Positions 18,041 to 25,826 of a stretch of DNA of 64,000 bases are shown here, in pieces (the first letter of the stretch is position 1; every line of letters begins with the position of its first letter). The DNA is taken from the NCBI GenBank assembly GCA_041690495.1, contig JAWLHE010000007.1, positions 186,001 to 250,000 on the forward strand. The letters run 5' to 3'. The stretch comes from DATAAP01 sp041690495. GTDB lineage: Bacteria > Pseudomonadota > Alphaproteobacteria > CACIAM-22H2. The position numbers and the translations under genes were made by a program. Under the pieces are notes generated by a model that saw only the letters and a program-made list of their open reading frames with translations, had not been told where the DNA came from and searched no databases.

Positions 18041-19318
18041 ATGCATGACATCAAAACGATCCGCGACAATCCGGCTGCGTTCGACGAGGGGCTCAAGCGT
18101 CGCGGCCTGGAGCCGCAGGCGTCGGCGCTGCTCGAGCTGGACGCGCGGCGCCGTGCAGCCCAGGCGCGCCGCGACGACCTGCAGCAGCGCCGCAACGCCG
18201 CGTCCAAGGAGATCGGCGCGGCCAAAGCCAGAAAGCTCGATACGGCCGAGCTCATGGCGGAGGTCGCACGCCTCAAAGACCAGATCGCCGCGGCGGACGC
18301 CGAGGAAAAGGATACCGCAGCGGCAATTGAGGCGGGCCTAGCAGTCATTCCGAATATTCCCGCGGATGACGTACCGCTGGGTCGAGACGAGAAGGACAAC
18401 AAGCTGGTCCGGACGTGGGGCGAGCCGCGCGAGTTCGACCATGCGCCACGGGAGCATTTCGATCTCGGCGAGAAACTCGGACTGATGGACTTCGAGCGCG
18501 CCGCCAAGGCATCGGGCGCGCGGTTCACCCTGCTGACGGGCAAGCTGGCGCAGCTGGAGCGGGCACTCGGCCAGTTCATGCTCGATGTCCACACGCGCGA
18601 GTTCGGCTATACCGAGGTCAGCCCGCCGCTTCTGGTGCGGCAGAACGCCATGTACGGCGTCGGCCAGTTGCCGAAGTTTCAGGACGATCTTTTCCGCACG
18701 ACGACGGACTATTGGCTGATTCCGACCGCCGAAGTGCCGCTCACCTATCTCGTTTCGGACGAGATCGTCGCCGATGCGACGCTGCCGCGGCGCTACACCG
18801 CCCTGACCGCATGCTTCCGCGCCGAGGCAGGGGCGGCGGGCAGGGATACGCGCGGCATGCTGCGCCAGCACCAGTTCTACAAGGTCGAACTCGTCTCCGT
18901 TACGCACCCCGAGCGCTCCGACGAGGAGCACGAGCGCATGACCCGCTGCGCGGAAACCATCCTCCAGCGCCTCGGCCTGCCATACCGGGTGATGCTGCTG
19001 TGCACCGGCGACATGGGGTTCGCCTCGCGCAAGACCTATGACATCGAGGTATGGCTGCCGGGCCAGAATACTTATCGCGAGATCTCGAGCTGCTCGAACT
19101 GCGGCGAGTTCCAGGCACGGCGCATGAATGCGCGCTTCCGCCGCGCGGGCGAAAAGGGTGCCGGCTTCGTGCATACGCTTAACGGCTCCGGGATCGCGGT
19201 CGGAAGGGCGCTGATCGCGGTAATGGAGAATTATCAGCGTCAGGACGGCACGATCGAGGTCCCGGCGGCGCTGCGGCCGTATATGGGCGAGGTGGACGCC
19301 ATCACGCCCGATGTTTGA
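18041..19318 (+). CDS. serS: Seryl-tRNA synthetase
   Basis: The enzyme has 425 residues from MHDIKTIRDNPAAFDEGL. The N-terminal coiled-coil tRNA-binding arm covers about residues 30-105. Class II motifs follow: TEVSPPLL (motif 1), CFRAEAGAAGRDTRGMLRQHQFYKVELV (motif 2) and NGSGIAVGRALIAVMENYQ (motif 3). It charges tRNA-Ser (and tRNA-Sec where present). The longer open frame upstream adds an arginine-rich leader outside the family, so the internal ATG is used. Its last 8 bp overlap surE. Confidence 0.97.
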   Translation: MHDIKTIRDNPAAFDEGLKRRGLEPQASALLELDARRRAAQARRDDLQQRRNAASKEIGAAKARKLDTAELMAEVARLKDQIAAADAEEKDTAAAIEAGLAVIPNIPADDVPLGRDEKDNKLVRTWGEPREFDHAPREHFDLGEKLGLMDFERAAKASGARFTLLTGKLAQLERALGQFMLDVHTREFGYTEVSPPLLVRQNAMYGVGQLPKFQDDLFRTTTDYWLIPTAEVPLTYLVSDEIVADATLPRRYTALTACFRAEAGAAGRDTRGMLRQHQFYKVELVSVTHPERSDEEHERMTRCAETILQRLGLPYRVMLLCTGDMGFASRKTYDIEVWLPGQNTYREISSCSNCGEFQARRMNARFRRAGEKGAGFVHTLNGSGIAVGRALIAVMENYQRQDGTIEVPAALRPYMGEVDAITPDV

Positions 19319-20093
19319 GGCGCCGCTGAATCTTGCCGAGGCGCGCATCCTCGTCACCAACGACGACGGCATTCATGCCCCCGGCATCAAGGTGCTCGAG
19401 GCGATCGCGAAGTCGCTCTCGAGGGATGTATGGGTCGTCGCACCCGAGGTCGAACAGAGCGCGGCCAGTCATTCGCTGACGCTGCGGCGACCGCTGCGGG
19501 TGCGGCGGCTCAAGGCACGCCGCTTCGCGGTCGACGGCACGCCGACCGACTGCGTGCTGCTCGCCATCAATCACATCCTCAAGGCCGACAAGCCGACCCT
19601 TTGTTTGTCCGGCGTCAACCGGGGCGGCAATCTCGGCGAAGACGTGACCTATTCCGGCACGATCGCGGCCGCCATGGAGGCTACTTTGCTCGGGGTTCCG
19701 TCGCTGGCACTGAGCCAGGTTTATGCTGACGGGATGAATGTGCAGTGGGAAACCGCCCGGTTGCACGCGCCGAAGGTGATCCACAAGCTGACGCGCACCG
19801 CCTGGCCGAAAAGCGTGTTGCTGAACATCAATTTTCCGGACTGCATCGCCGCGGATGTGACCGGCGTTGCGGTCGTGGCCCAGGGACGTCACAAGATCGG
19901 CGATCAGCTCGTCGAGACGACCGATCCGCGCGGCGAGCCCTACTACTGGATTGGAGCCATGCGGCTCGAGGATCCGACCCGCAAGGGCACCGACATCGCT
20001 GCGATCAAGGAACACAAGATCACGGTTACGCCGCTGTTCCTGGACCTGACGCACAGGGCGTCGCTGAAGAAGCTGGCGGCCGTGTTCCGGTGA
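19311..20093 (+). CDS. surE: 5'/3'-nucleotidase SurE
   Basis: The enzyme has 260 residues. The SurE signature ILVTNDDGIHAPGIKVLE supplies the metal-binding Asp pair, APEVEQSAASHSLTL supplies the conserved Ser/Asn region, and SGVNRGGNLGEDVTYSGTIAAA completes the active site. It dephosphorylates nucleoside monophosphates. The gene overlaps serS by 8 bp and its stop overlaps the pcm start as GTGA. The surE-pcm pairing is conserved in many proteobacteria and is linked to stationary-phase survival. Confidence 0.96.
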   Translation: MFEAPLNLAEARILVTNDDGIHAPGIKVLEAIAKSLSRDVWVVAPEVEQSAASHSLTLRRPLRVRRLKARRFAVDGTPTDCVLLAINHILKADKPTLCLSGVNRGGNLGEDVTYSGTIAAAMEATLLGVPSLALSQVYADGMNVQWETARLHAPKVIHKLTRTAWPKSVLLNINFPDCIAADVTGVAVVAQGRHKIGDQLVETTDPRGEPYYWIGAMRLEDPTRKGTDIAAIKEHKITVTPLFLDLTHRASLKKLAAVFR

Positions 20094-20737
20094 GCACGCC
20101 GAACCATAAGATCCGGCTGGTCATGGAGTTGCGCTCGAGCGGCGTGACCGACACGCGGGTTCTCAGCGCGATTGAGCGTATCCCCCGCGAGGAGTTCACG
20201 CCACCAAGCTTCAAGGACCGCGCCTACGAGAACACGGCGCTGCCGATCGGTCATGGCCAGACCCTGAGCCAGCCCAGCGTGGTCGGCCTGATGTCCCAGG
20301 CGCTCGAGCCCGGGCCGCGCATGAAGGTGCTCGAGATCGGCACCGGGTCCGGCTATCAGGCTGCGATCCTGTCGCTGCTGTGCCGACGGCTCTACACGAT
20401 CGAGCGGCATCGACCGTTGCTCGACGAGGCCGAGGCGCGGTTCAAGCGCCTGCGGCTTCACAACATCACCACCCGGTGCGGCGACGGCTGGCTCGGCTGG
20501 CCGGAGCAGGCCCCGTTCGACCGCATCATCGTCACGGCAGCACCGCCAAATATTCCGGAGACGCTGATCGATCAGCTCGCGCCCGACGGAATCATGGTCT
20601 TGCCGGTCGGTGGCGAAAAACGCTCACAACGCCTTGTCAGGATTCGCAAAACCGCTGCCGGCCTGGTGCGGGAGGACATCGGCGCGGTGCGCTTCGTGCC
20701 AATGGTCGAGGGAATGCCTCCCGAGCAGCAAGCTTAG
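20090..20737 (+). CDS. pcm: Protein-L-isoaspartate O-methyltransferase
   Basis: The enzyme has 215 residues. SAM-binding motif I is VLEIGTGSGYQAAILS. The upstream IPREEFTPPSFKDRAYENTALPIGHGQTLSQP segment is the family's substrate-binding region, and FDRIIVTAAPPNIPETLIDQL is motif II. It methylates isoaspartyl residues in damaged proteins so they can be repaired. I use the GTG at 20090, which overlaps the surE stop; an ATG at 20123 is the alternative. Confidence 0.94.
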   Translation: MSTPNHKIRLVMELRSSGVTDTRVLSAIERIPREEFTPPSFKDRAYENTALPIGHGQTLSQPSVVGLMSQALEPGPRMKVLEIGTGSGYQAAILSLLCRRLYTIERHRPLLDEAEARFKRLRLHNITTRCGDGWLGWPEQAPFDRIIVTAAPPNIPETLIDQLAPDGIMVLPVGGEKRSQRLVRIRKTAAGLVREDIGAVRFVPMVEGMPPEQQA

Positions 20738-20800
20738 CCGCAGTCGGCCTCCCGCTACGCTGGTAGAATAACGATCTTCGACGCGCTATTGGTAAGAACC

Positions 20801-21988
20801 ATGGCAACCTTGGCGCGACGCTTCTTGATCGGCCTGATGCTGGTTCTGGCAATAGCCGAGCTCGGCGGTTGCGCGCGGAGCGGTCCGCCGGCACCGGTCG
20901 AGGTGCATGGCAGGGAGCGCTACGACCGCGCCACCGCGATCGCGCAGGCCGCCGAAACCGTCCCTGGAGTTGCTGTCATTCGGGCCGGGGATACCCTGTA
21001 CAGCGTCGCGCGGCGGCACAACACGCCGATGCGCGCCATCATCGACGCCAACCGGCTCCATCCGCCCTATGTGCTGCAGCCCGGCCAGCGCCTGACCCTG
21101 CCGCGCGTGCGCACCCATCAGGTGCGCCCCGGCGACACGATGTACGGCATCTCGCGCCGCTACGACGTGGAGATGAGCAGCCTGGTCCGCGCCAACGCGA
21201 TCGAGCCGCCGTATCATATCCAGGTCGGCCAGACCCTGGTTTTGCCCGGCGCCGCGGCGGCGCCGGATGGCGCGGCCCAGACCGTGGCGATCAGGACCGT
21301 TCCGGCCCCGGCCGACGCGCCTGCGAGACCGGAAGCGGCACCGCGTGGCATCGTCGAATCGGCGCCGCTGCCGCCTGTTGCCGCCAGCACCGCAGCCGCA
21401 ACGCCCCGTGGTACTGCGGGCGCCGCGCCCGTGGAGAAGGGGGCGCCTGCCGCAGCCGAGGTCGCCGTCGATGCGCAGCGTGCGGCAAGTGTCCCACCGC
21501 CCGCGCCCGCGGCGCGTCCCGAGCCGCCCGCGGATTCGCCCGAACGGGTCGCGTCGGTTGAGCCGGCGGCGGCAAGCCTGCCGGCGCGGGCAGGGCGCGT
21601 TTTCCTGTGGCCTGTGCGCGGCCAGGTCATCTCCGATTTCGGCCCCAAGGGCAGTGGCATGCACAATGACGGCATCAACATCGCCGCTCCTAAGGGCACG
21701 GCGATCCACGCTGCGGAGAACGGCGTTGTCGTCTATGCCGGAAACGAACTGCGCGGTTTCGGCAATCTGCTGCTGCTGCGCCATGCCGACGGCTGGATGA
21801 CCGCCTATGCGCATGCCGACAAGATTCTGGTCGGACGTGGCGAGCGGGTCCGGCGCGGTCAGGTGATCGCCCGGGTTGGCGCGACCGGCAATGTGAGCGC
21901 GCCGCAGGTGCATTTCGAGATCCGCCGCGGTTCGCGTGCGGTAAACCCGCGCGAACACCTCGCTTCGAGCACGGCCAGGTCCGGCTGA
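20801..21988 (+). CDS. Lipoprotein with two LysM domains and a degenerate M23 (LytM) domain
   Basis: The protein has 395 residues. Its signal peptide ends in the lipobox LGGC, so it is probably lipid-anchored. Two LysM peptidoglycan-binding modules follow (VIRAGDTLYSVARRHN and HQVRPGDTMYGISRRYD). After a long Ala/Pro linker comes an M23 domain (WPVRGQVISDFGPKGSGM onward). The first zinc site (HxGID) reads NDGIN and the HxHFE site reads QVHFE. The zinc ligands are therefore largely missing, so it is probably a NlpD/EnvC/DipM-like activator of cell-wall amidases and not itself a peptidase. It follows pcm, an old and widespread pairing. Confidence 0.88.
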   Translation: MATLARRFLIGLMLVLAIAELGGCARSGPPAPVEVHGRERYDRATAIAQAAETVPGVAVIRAGDTLYSVARRHNTPMRAIIDANRLHPPYVLQPGQRLTLPRVRTHQVRPGDTMYGISRRYDVEMSSLVRANAIEPPYHIQVGQTLVLPGAAAAPDGAAQTVAIRTVPAPADAPARPEAAPRGIVESAPLPPVAASTAAATPRGTAGAAPVEKGAPAAAEVAVDAQRAASVPPPAPAARPEPPADSPERVASVEPAAASLPARAGRVFLWPVRGQVISDFGPKGSGMHNDGINIAAPKGTAIHAAENGVVVYAGNELRGFGNLLLLRHADGWMTAYAHADKILVGRGERVRRGQVIARVGATGNVSAPQVHFEIRRGSRAVNPREHLASSTARSG

Positions 21989-21994
21989 GAGCCG

Positions 21995-23569
21995 TCAGGC
22001 GACCTGCTTCTTGAGGTGATCGGCCAGTCGGATGGCGAGCGCGACGATCGTGTAGGTCGGGCTGCCGGCGCCTCCACACGGGAAGACCGATGCGCTGGAG
22101 ACGTAGAGATTGGCCATGCCGTGCACGCGGCAGTTCGGGTCGACGACGCCGTGACGCGGATCCGAATGCATGCGCGTCGTACCCAATGGATGATGCGAGG
22201 CCGACAGGCGATCGAGCCAACCGTCGCCGTCCTCGGGAATGACGATCTTGACGCGGCCGAGGCCACTCGCACCGATCTCGCGTACCGCGTGATCGAGCCC
22301 GCGCAGCATGAACACACGGTCAAGGTCAGTGAGCTGCCAATCGAGTTCGACAAGCGGCAGGCCAAGTGCGTCCCGCTCGCTTCCCAGTCGCACGCGGCTG
22401 TCGGGGTTTGGGACCTGTTCGGCGACGAAGCCGATCTCGAAATAACCGACTGGCTCGTCCGGTGCCGATATGCGCCGGAACGCGTAGCGTGTGACGCCGG
22501 GCAGGTCGGACATGACATGACCGAGATGCGTCCAGACATCGTCCGGAACGGTTCGTTCGCGGGCGCCGCCGACGATCGCCTTGAAACTCCGTATTGAAGG
22601 AGGCTCGCTGCCGGCGAGATACGGATCGAAGAAGATCACGAAATTCGAGAGCTGCCGTTCGCGCTGCGCCGCTTCAGAGAATGCGGCTGCCAGACTGCCC
22701 CTGTGCAGGGCCCCTTTGTAAGCGCTAATGGGCGGTCGGCTTGCAGGAACCATGTGCGCAAGCCGGCTGTGCGCGATGTGTTCGGAGAAAAAGCGGCCGA
22801 CCATGCCGTGCTCGTTGCCGAAACCCTTTCCTTCCGGCCCGGCGGCGATCAACAAAATGCGCGCGGTCTCGATTGTGCCGGCAGCGAGGACGAACGCGCG
22901 CGCGGCCACCGTCAGGCTGGACCCGTCGAGACGGGCGACCTTTGCCGCGGCCACCGTTTTGCCGTCATCCGTGGTTTCGAAGCCGACCAGATTCGCGTTC
23001 AGGAGGACCTGGACATTCTTCGCGGCATCGAGCTCAGGCCCGTAGCGCGTGCCCATCCGGGTCGGCGGGCTGTTCTTGAAGGGTCGCGGAACGACATCGG
23101 GCGTGGTGAAGCGTATCGCCTGGAACACCTCGTGCTCGCTCGTGATCTCGTCCCATCCAGTCAAGAACTGCTCGTAACTGTCGATCTCGACGACTTTCGT
23201 CGCGCGACGGTAATAAGGCTCGAGCTCGACGCGATCGAATGGCCACCCGCTATACGGGATCCAGTCGCGCACGCTGAAGTCCGCGGGGTCGAGCGGCCGG
23301 CATTCGCCGCCCCAGTGGACCGTGCAGCCGCCGAGCTGGCGTACCCGCTCGCCCTCCAGGTCGAAATAGTCGCGGCCGACGATGTTTCCGCGGGCGAGAG
23401 CCTGCGTGGCGTCATCATGCACGGTACCGCCGCTCTCCAGCACGATCACGTCGGCGGCGGATCCGGCGAACTCCCGGGCAATCGTGATGCCGGCCGCACC
23501 CCCGCCGATGACGCAGATCGCCGCCGTCAGACGGCTTCCCGACGGAATCTTACGCGCGTCTATGAGCAT
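21995..23569 (-). CDS. GMC-family FAD-dependent oxidoreductase
   Basis: The protein has 524 residues. The FAD-binding Rossmann motif is CVIGGGAAGITIAREFAG, and the GMC C-terminal block is NCRVHGMANLYVSSASVFPCGG...PTYTIVALAIRLADHL, preceded by HHPLGTTRM. It oxidises an alcohol or sugar. It has no signal peptide. The upstream gene encodes a small protein with a twin-arginine signal and overlaps this one by 10 bp, suggesting a heterodimer exported by the Tat system with the small subunit carrying the signal. Substrate unknown. It converges on the LysM/M23 gene with only 6 bp between stops. Confidence 0.9.
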   Translation of the reverse strand: MLIDARKIPSGSRLTAAICVIGGGAAGITIAREFAGSAADVIVLESGGTVHDDATQALARGNIVGRDYFDLEGERVRQLGGCTVHWGGECRPLDPADFSVRDWIPYSGWPFDRVELEPYYRRATKVVEIDSYEQFLTGWDEITSEHEVFQAIRFTTPDVVPRPFKNSPPTRMGTRYGPELDAAKNVQVLLNANLVGFETTDDGKTVAAAKVARLDGSSLTVAARAFVLAAGTIETARILLIAAGPEGKGFGNEHGMVGRFFSEHIAHSRLAHMVPASRPPISAYKGALHRGSLAAAFSEAAQRERQLSNFVIFFDPYLAGSEPPSIRSFKAIVGGARERTVPDDVWTHLGHVMSDLPGVTRYAFRRISAPDEPVGYFEIGFVAEQVPNPDSRVRLGSERDALGLPLVELDWQLTDLDRVFMLRGLDHAVREIGASGLGRVKIVIPEDGDGWLDRLSASHHPLGTTRMHSDPRHGVVDPNCRVHGMANLYVSSASVFPCGGAGSPTYTIVALAIRLADHLKKQVA

Positions 23570-24018
23570 GCAGGCTGCATTCCGGCGACGAGCGAGAACA
23601 GCCGGATTTCGGTTTCCGAAAGGACCCAACCGTCGACGCGCGCGACACGGCCTTCGGCAAAGTCGGCACGAATCTTCGCGTCGGCCCAGCGGCGGATTGC
23701 CTCATCCGGGCCCCGTGCGAGCAGGGCGTGCTCCGACGGGTCGCGGCAGAGCGCGTCGATCAGCGCGGACGGCGAAGGCGACGCGCGAGCGTGAGACAGG
23801 CAGCGTGATCCAACACCGCGCGCCGGTTCAAGCGTCGCCGGGAAGAGTCGCGCGACGTTGGCACAGCAGGCGGAAAGATCGTGAGCGGCGCCTTCCGAAT
23901 GAACGAGTCCGGACGGGAAAAACGACGCTGTAAGGGCGCCGGCAATGACATGGCGTCGAGAGAACAAGGAATCGGCTCCGAACAAGCGACGCACCGATTT
24001 GGCGCGAGCATGACTCAT
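23560..24018 (-). CDS. Tat-signal small partner protein of the GMC oxidoreductase
   Basis: The protein has 152 residues. The N-terminal SRRHVIAGALTASFFPSGLV is a twin-arginine signal (S-R-R-x-V-I) followed by a hydrophobic stretch. The mature part ends in an Asp/Glu-rich section, VDGWVLSETEIRLFSLVAG. I do not recognise a named domain. Its size, Tat signal and 10-bp overlap with the GMC gene resemble small subunits of membrane-bound sugar dehydrogenases. It is inferred to fold with the GMC subunit and carry it across the membrane. No cytochrome subunit gene is adjacent. Confidence 0.7.
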   Translation of the reverse strand: MSHARAKSVRRLFGADSLFSRRHVIAGALTASFFPSGLVHSEGAAHDLSACCANVARLFPATLEPARGVGSRCLSHARASPSPSALIDALCRDPSEHALLARGPDEAIRRWADAKIRADFAEGRVARVDGWVLSETEIRLFSLVAGMQPACS

Positions 24019-24141
24019 GCCGCAAGACAGGAAATGAGCTACGCCGAACGGAGAGAGATTCCTCCGCCGTGCGTGGCTTCGATGCTGTGTCCGGAGGCGG
24101 GCGAGCTTGTCTGTTCGCGAATGCGGTGCCGAGATCGAAGC

Positions 24142-25053
24142 TCAGCGCCGCTGTCGGCGCGTCGTCGTCTCGGGGAGTGCGGGAGCTTCGCCGGTCAGCG
24201 GCTTGCCGAGTCGGCCGGCGAGATCCTGAACGAACTGCCACGCCACGCGTCCGGAGCGTGCGCCGCGCGTGACGGACCACTCGTTTGCTTCGGCGAGCAG
24301 CGCTTCACGCTCGACGTCGAGGCCGTGATGGCGCGCATAGCCCTCGATCATCGCGAAATACGTGTCCTGGTCGCAGGCGTGGAAGCCGAGCCAGAGACCG
24401 AAGCGGTCCGACAGCGAAACCTTTTCCTCAACCGCTTCGCCGGGATTGATCGCAGTCGAGCGCTCGTTGTCGATCATGTCGCGCGGCATCAGATGGCGGC
24501 GGTTGGACGTGGCATAGAACACGACATTGCCGGGGCGTCCTTCGATGCCGCCCTCGAGCACCGCCTTGAGCGATTTGTACGAGGCGTCGCCGCCGTCGAA
24601 GGACAGGTCGTCGCAAAACAGCAGAAAGCGGCGCGCGCTGGCGCGAAGAACCGCGAGGAGGCGGGGCAGGGTCGGGATGTCCTCGCGGTGGATCTCGACC
24701 AGGGCCAGGGCCCGTGCCTTCTCGGCGTTGACGGCCGCATGGACCGCCTTGACCAGCGAGCTCTTGCCCATGCCGCGCGCCCCCCACAGCAGGGCGTTGT
24801 TCGAGGGCAGCCCGACCGCGAAGCGCCGCGTGTTCTCGAGCAGGATGTCGCGCTGGCGCTGAACACCTTGCAGCAGGCCGAGATCGACCCGATTTACCGA
24901 TGGAACCGGCAGCAGCCGGTCCCCCTCGGCATGCCAGATGAACGCGTCTGCGGCATTGAGGTCGTTTGCTCCAGGCGGCTTCGGGGCGAGGCGATCGAGC
25001 GCGTCGGCGATGCGGCGGAGGAGAGGTTCGAGCTTCGTTGGGTCGACAGTCAT
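24142..25053 (-). CDS. DUF815-family AAA+ ATPase
   Basis: The protein has 303 residues. It has a Walker A GARGMGKSSL, a Walker B-like FLLFCDDLSF, and the DUF815 segments ALLWGARGMGKSSLVKA, FYATSNRRHLMPRDM and SLSDRFGLWLGFHACDQDTY. DUF815 proteins are P-loop ATPases of unknown role. It is commonly found beside yajC-secDF in alphaproteobacteria, here divergent from yajC with 185 bp between starts, which presumably hold both promoters. Confidence 0.9.
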   Translation of the reverse strand: MTVDPTKLEPLLRRIADALDRLAPKPPGANDLNAADAFIWHAEGDRLLPVPSVNRVDLGLLQGVQRQRDILLENTRRFAVGLPSNNALLWGARGMGKSSLVKAVHAAVNAEKARALALVEIHREDIPTLPRLLAVLRASARRFLLFCDDLSFDGGDASYKSLKAVLEGGIEGRPGNVVFYATSNRRHLMPRDMIDNERSTAINPGEAVEEKVSLSDRFGLWLGFHACDQDTYFAMIEGYARHHGLDVEREALLAEANEWSVTRGARSGRVAWQFVQDLAGRLGKPLTGEAPALPETTTRRQRR

Positions 25054-25238
25054 TCGGTCAGGTTCCGTGGGGCGGGCGCCACACTCCTAGAGCACCATGG
25101 CGAAGGGGTCAACGAGCGTGGCGGACGGAATTCAGGTAAGGGCCGGGCAAACATTGCTTTTCTCGACCCGACCGGTATAGTCCCGCGCGGTTTCCAGCGG
25201 AGGGGGCTGGCGGAGCTGGCCGTGACGAGGAGAAGTGA

Positions 25239-25802
25239 ATGCTGATTTCGACGGCTTACGCACAGACAGGGGGCGCGGACGGCGGGTCCGGCATGCTGAT
25301 CCAGCTCCTGCCGCTCGTGCTGATTTTCGTTGTCTTCTACTTTTTGATCATCCGCCCGCAGCAGAAAAAGGTGAAGGACCATAAGGCGATGATCGATGCG
25401 CTGCGGCGCGGCGACCGGGTCGTGACCACCGGCGGCATCATCGGGACGGTGACGAAGGTCACCGGGGACCGCGAGATCGGCCTGGAGATTGCGGACGGCG
25501 TGCGCGTGCGCGCGATGCGCTCGATGATCGCCGAGGTGATGGCGAAGACCGAGCCCGGCGACTCGCGCGAGGACAGGAAATCGGCCGCGGCGACCCGCGC
25601 CGCGACGCAGGAGGACGAGGCCTATTACAAGGCCCTCGGACTCAAGAAGGGAGCCACGGCGGACGAGATCGATGCAGCCTACGCGGCCCGCAGCGGCGAT
25701 CCGGCGGCCGCGGAGGCGTACGACACCCTGAAGGACCCCGTAAAACGCCGGCTTTACGACTCGCTCGGCCATGAAGACTACATCAGCCGCGTGAAAGGCT
25801 GA
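25239..25802 (+). CDS. yajC: Sec translocase accessory protein YajC with a J-domain-like C-terminal extension
   Basis: The protein has 187 residues against about 110 usual for YajC. Residues 1-105 are a normal YajC: a short start, one membrane helix (about 19-38), then IIRPQQKKVKDHKAMIDALRRGDRVVTTGGIIG. A charged linker follows. Residues 127-178 (AYYKALGLKKGATADEIDAAY, then DPAAAEAYDTL, then KDPVKRRLYDSLG) match the start and end of a DnaJ domain. The middle, with the HPD tripeptide, is missing. YajC binds SecDF and supports protein export. It is first in yajC-secD-secF. Confidence 0.93.
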   Translation: MLISTAYAQTGGADGGSGMLIQLLPLVLIFVVFYFLIIRPQQKKVKDHKAMIDALRRGDRVVTTGGIIGTVTKVTGDREIGLEIADGVRVRAMRSMIAEVMAKTEPGDSREDRKSAAATRAATQEDEAYYKALGLKKGATADEIDAAYAARSGDPAAAEAYDTLKDPVKRRLYDSLGHEDYISRVKG

Positions 25803-25826
25803 GTCGGGCCAGGGAGCGTATCCGCA

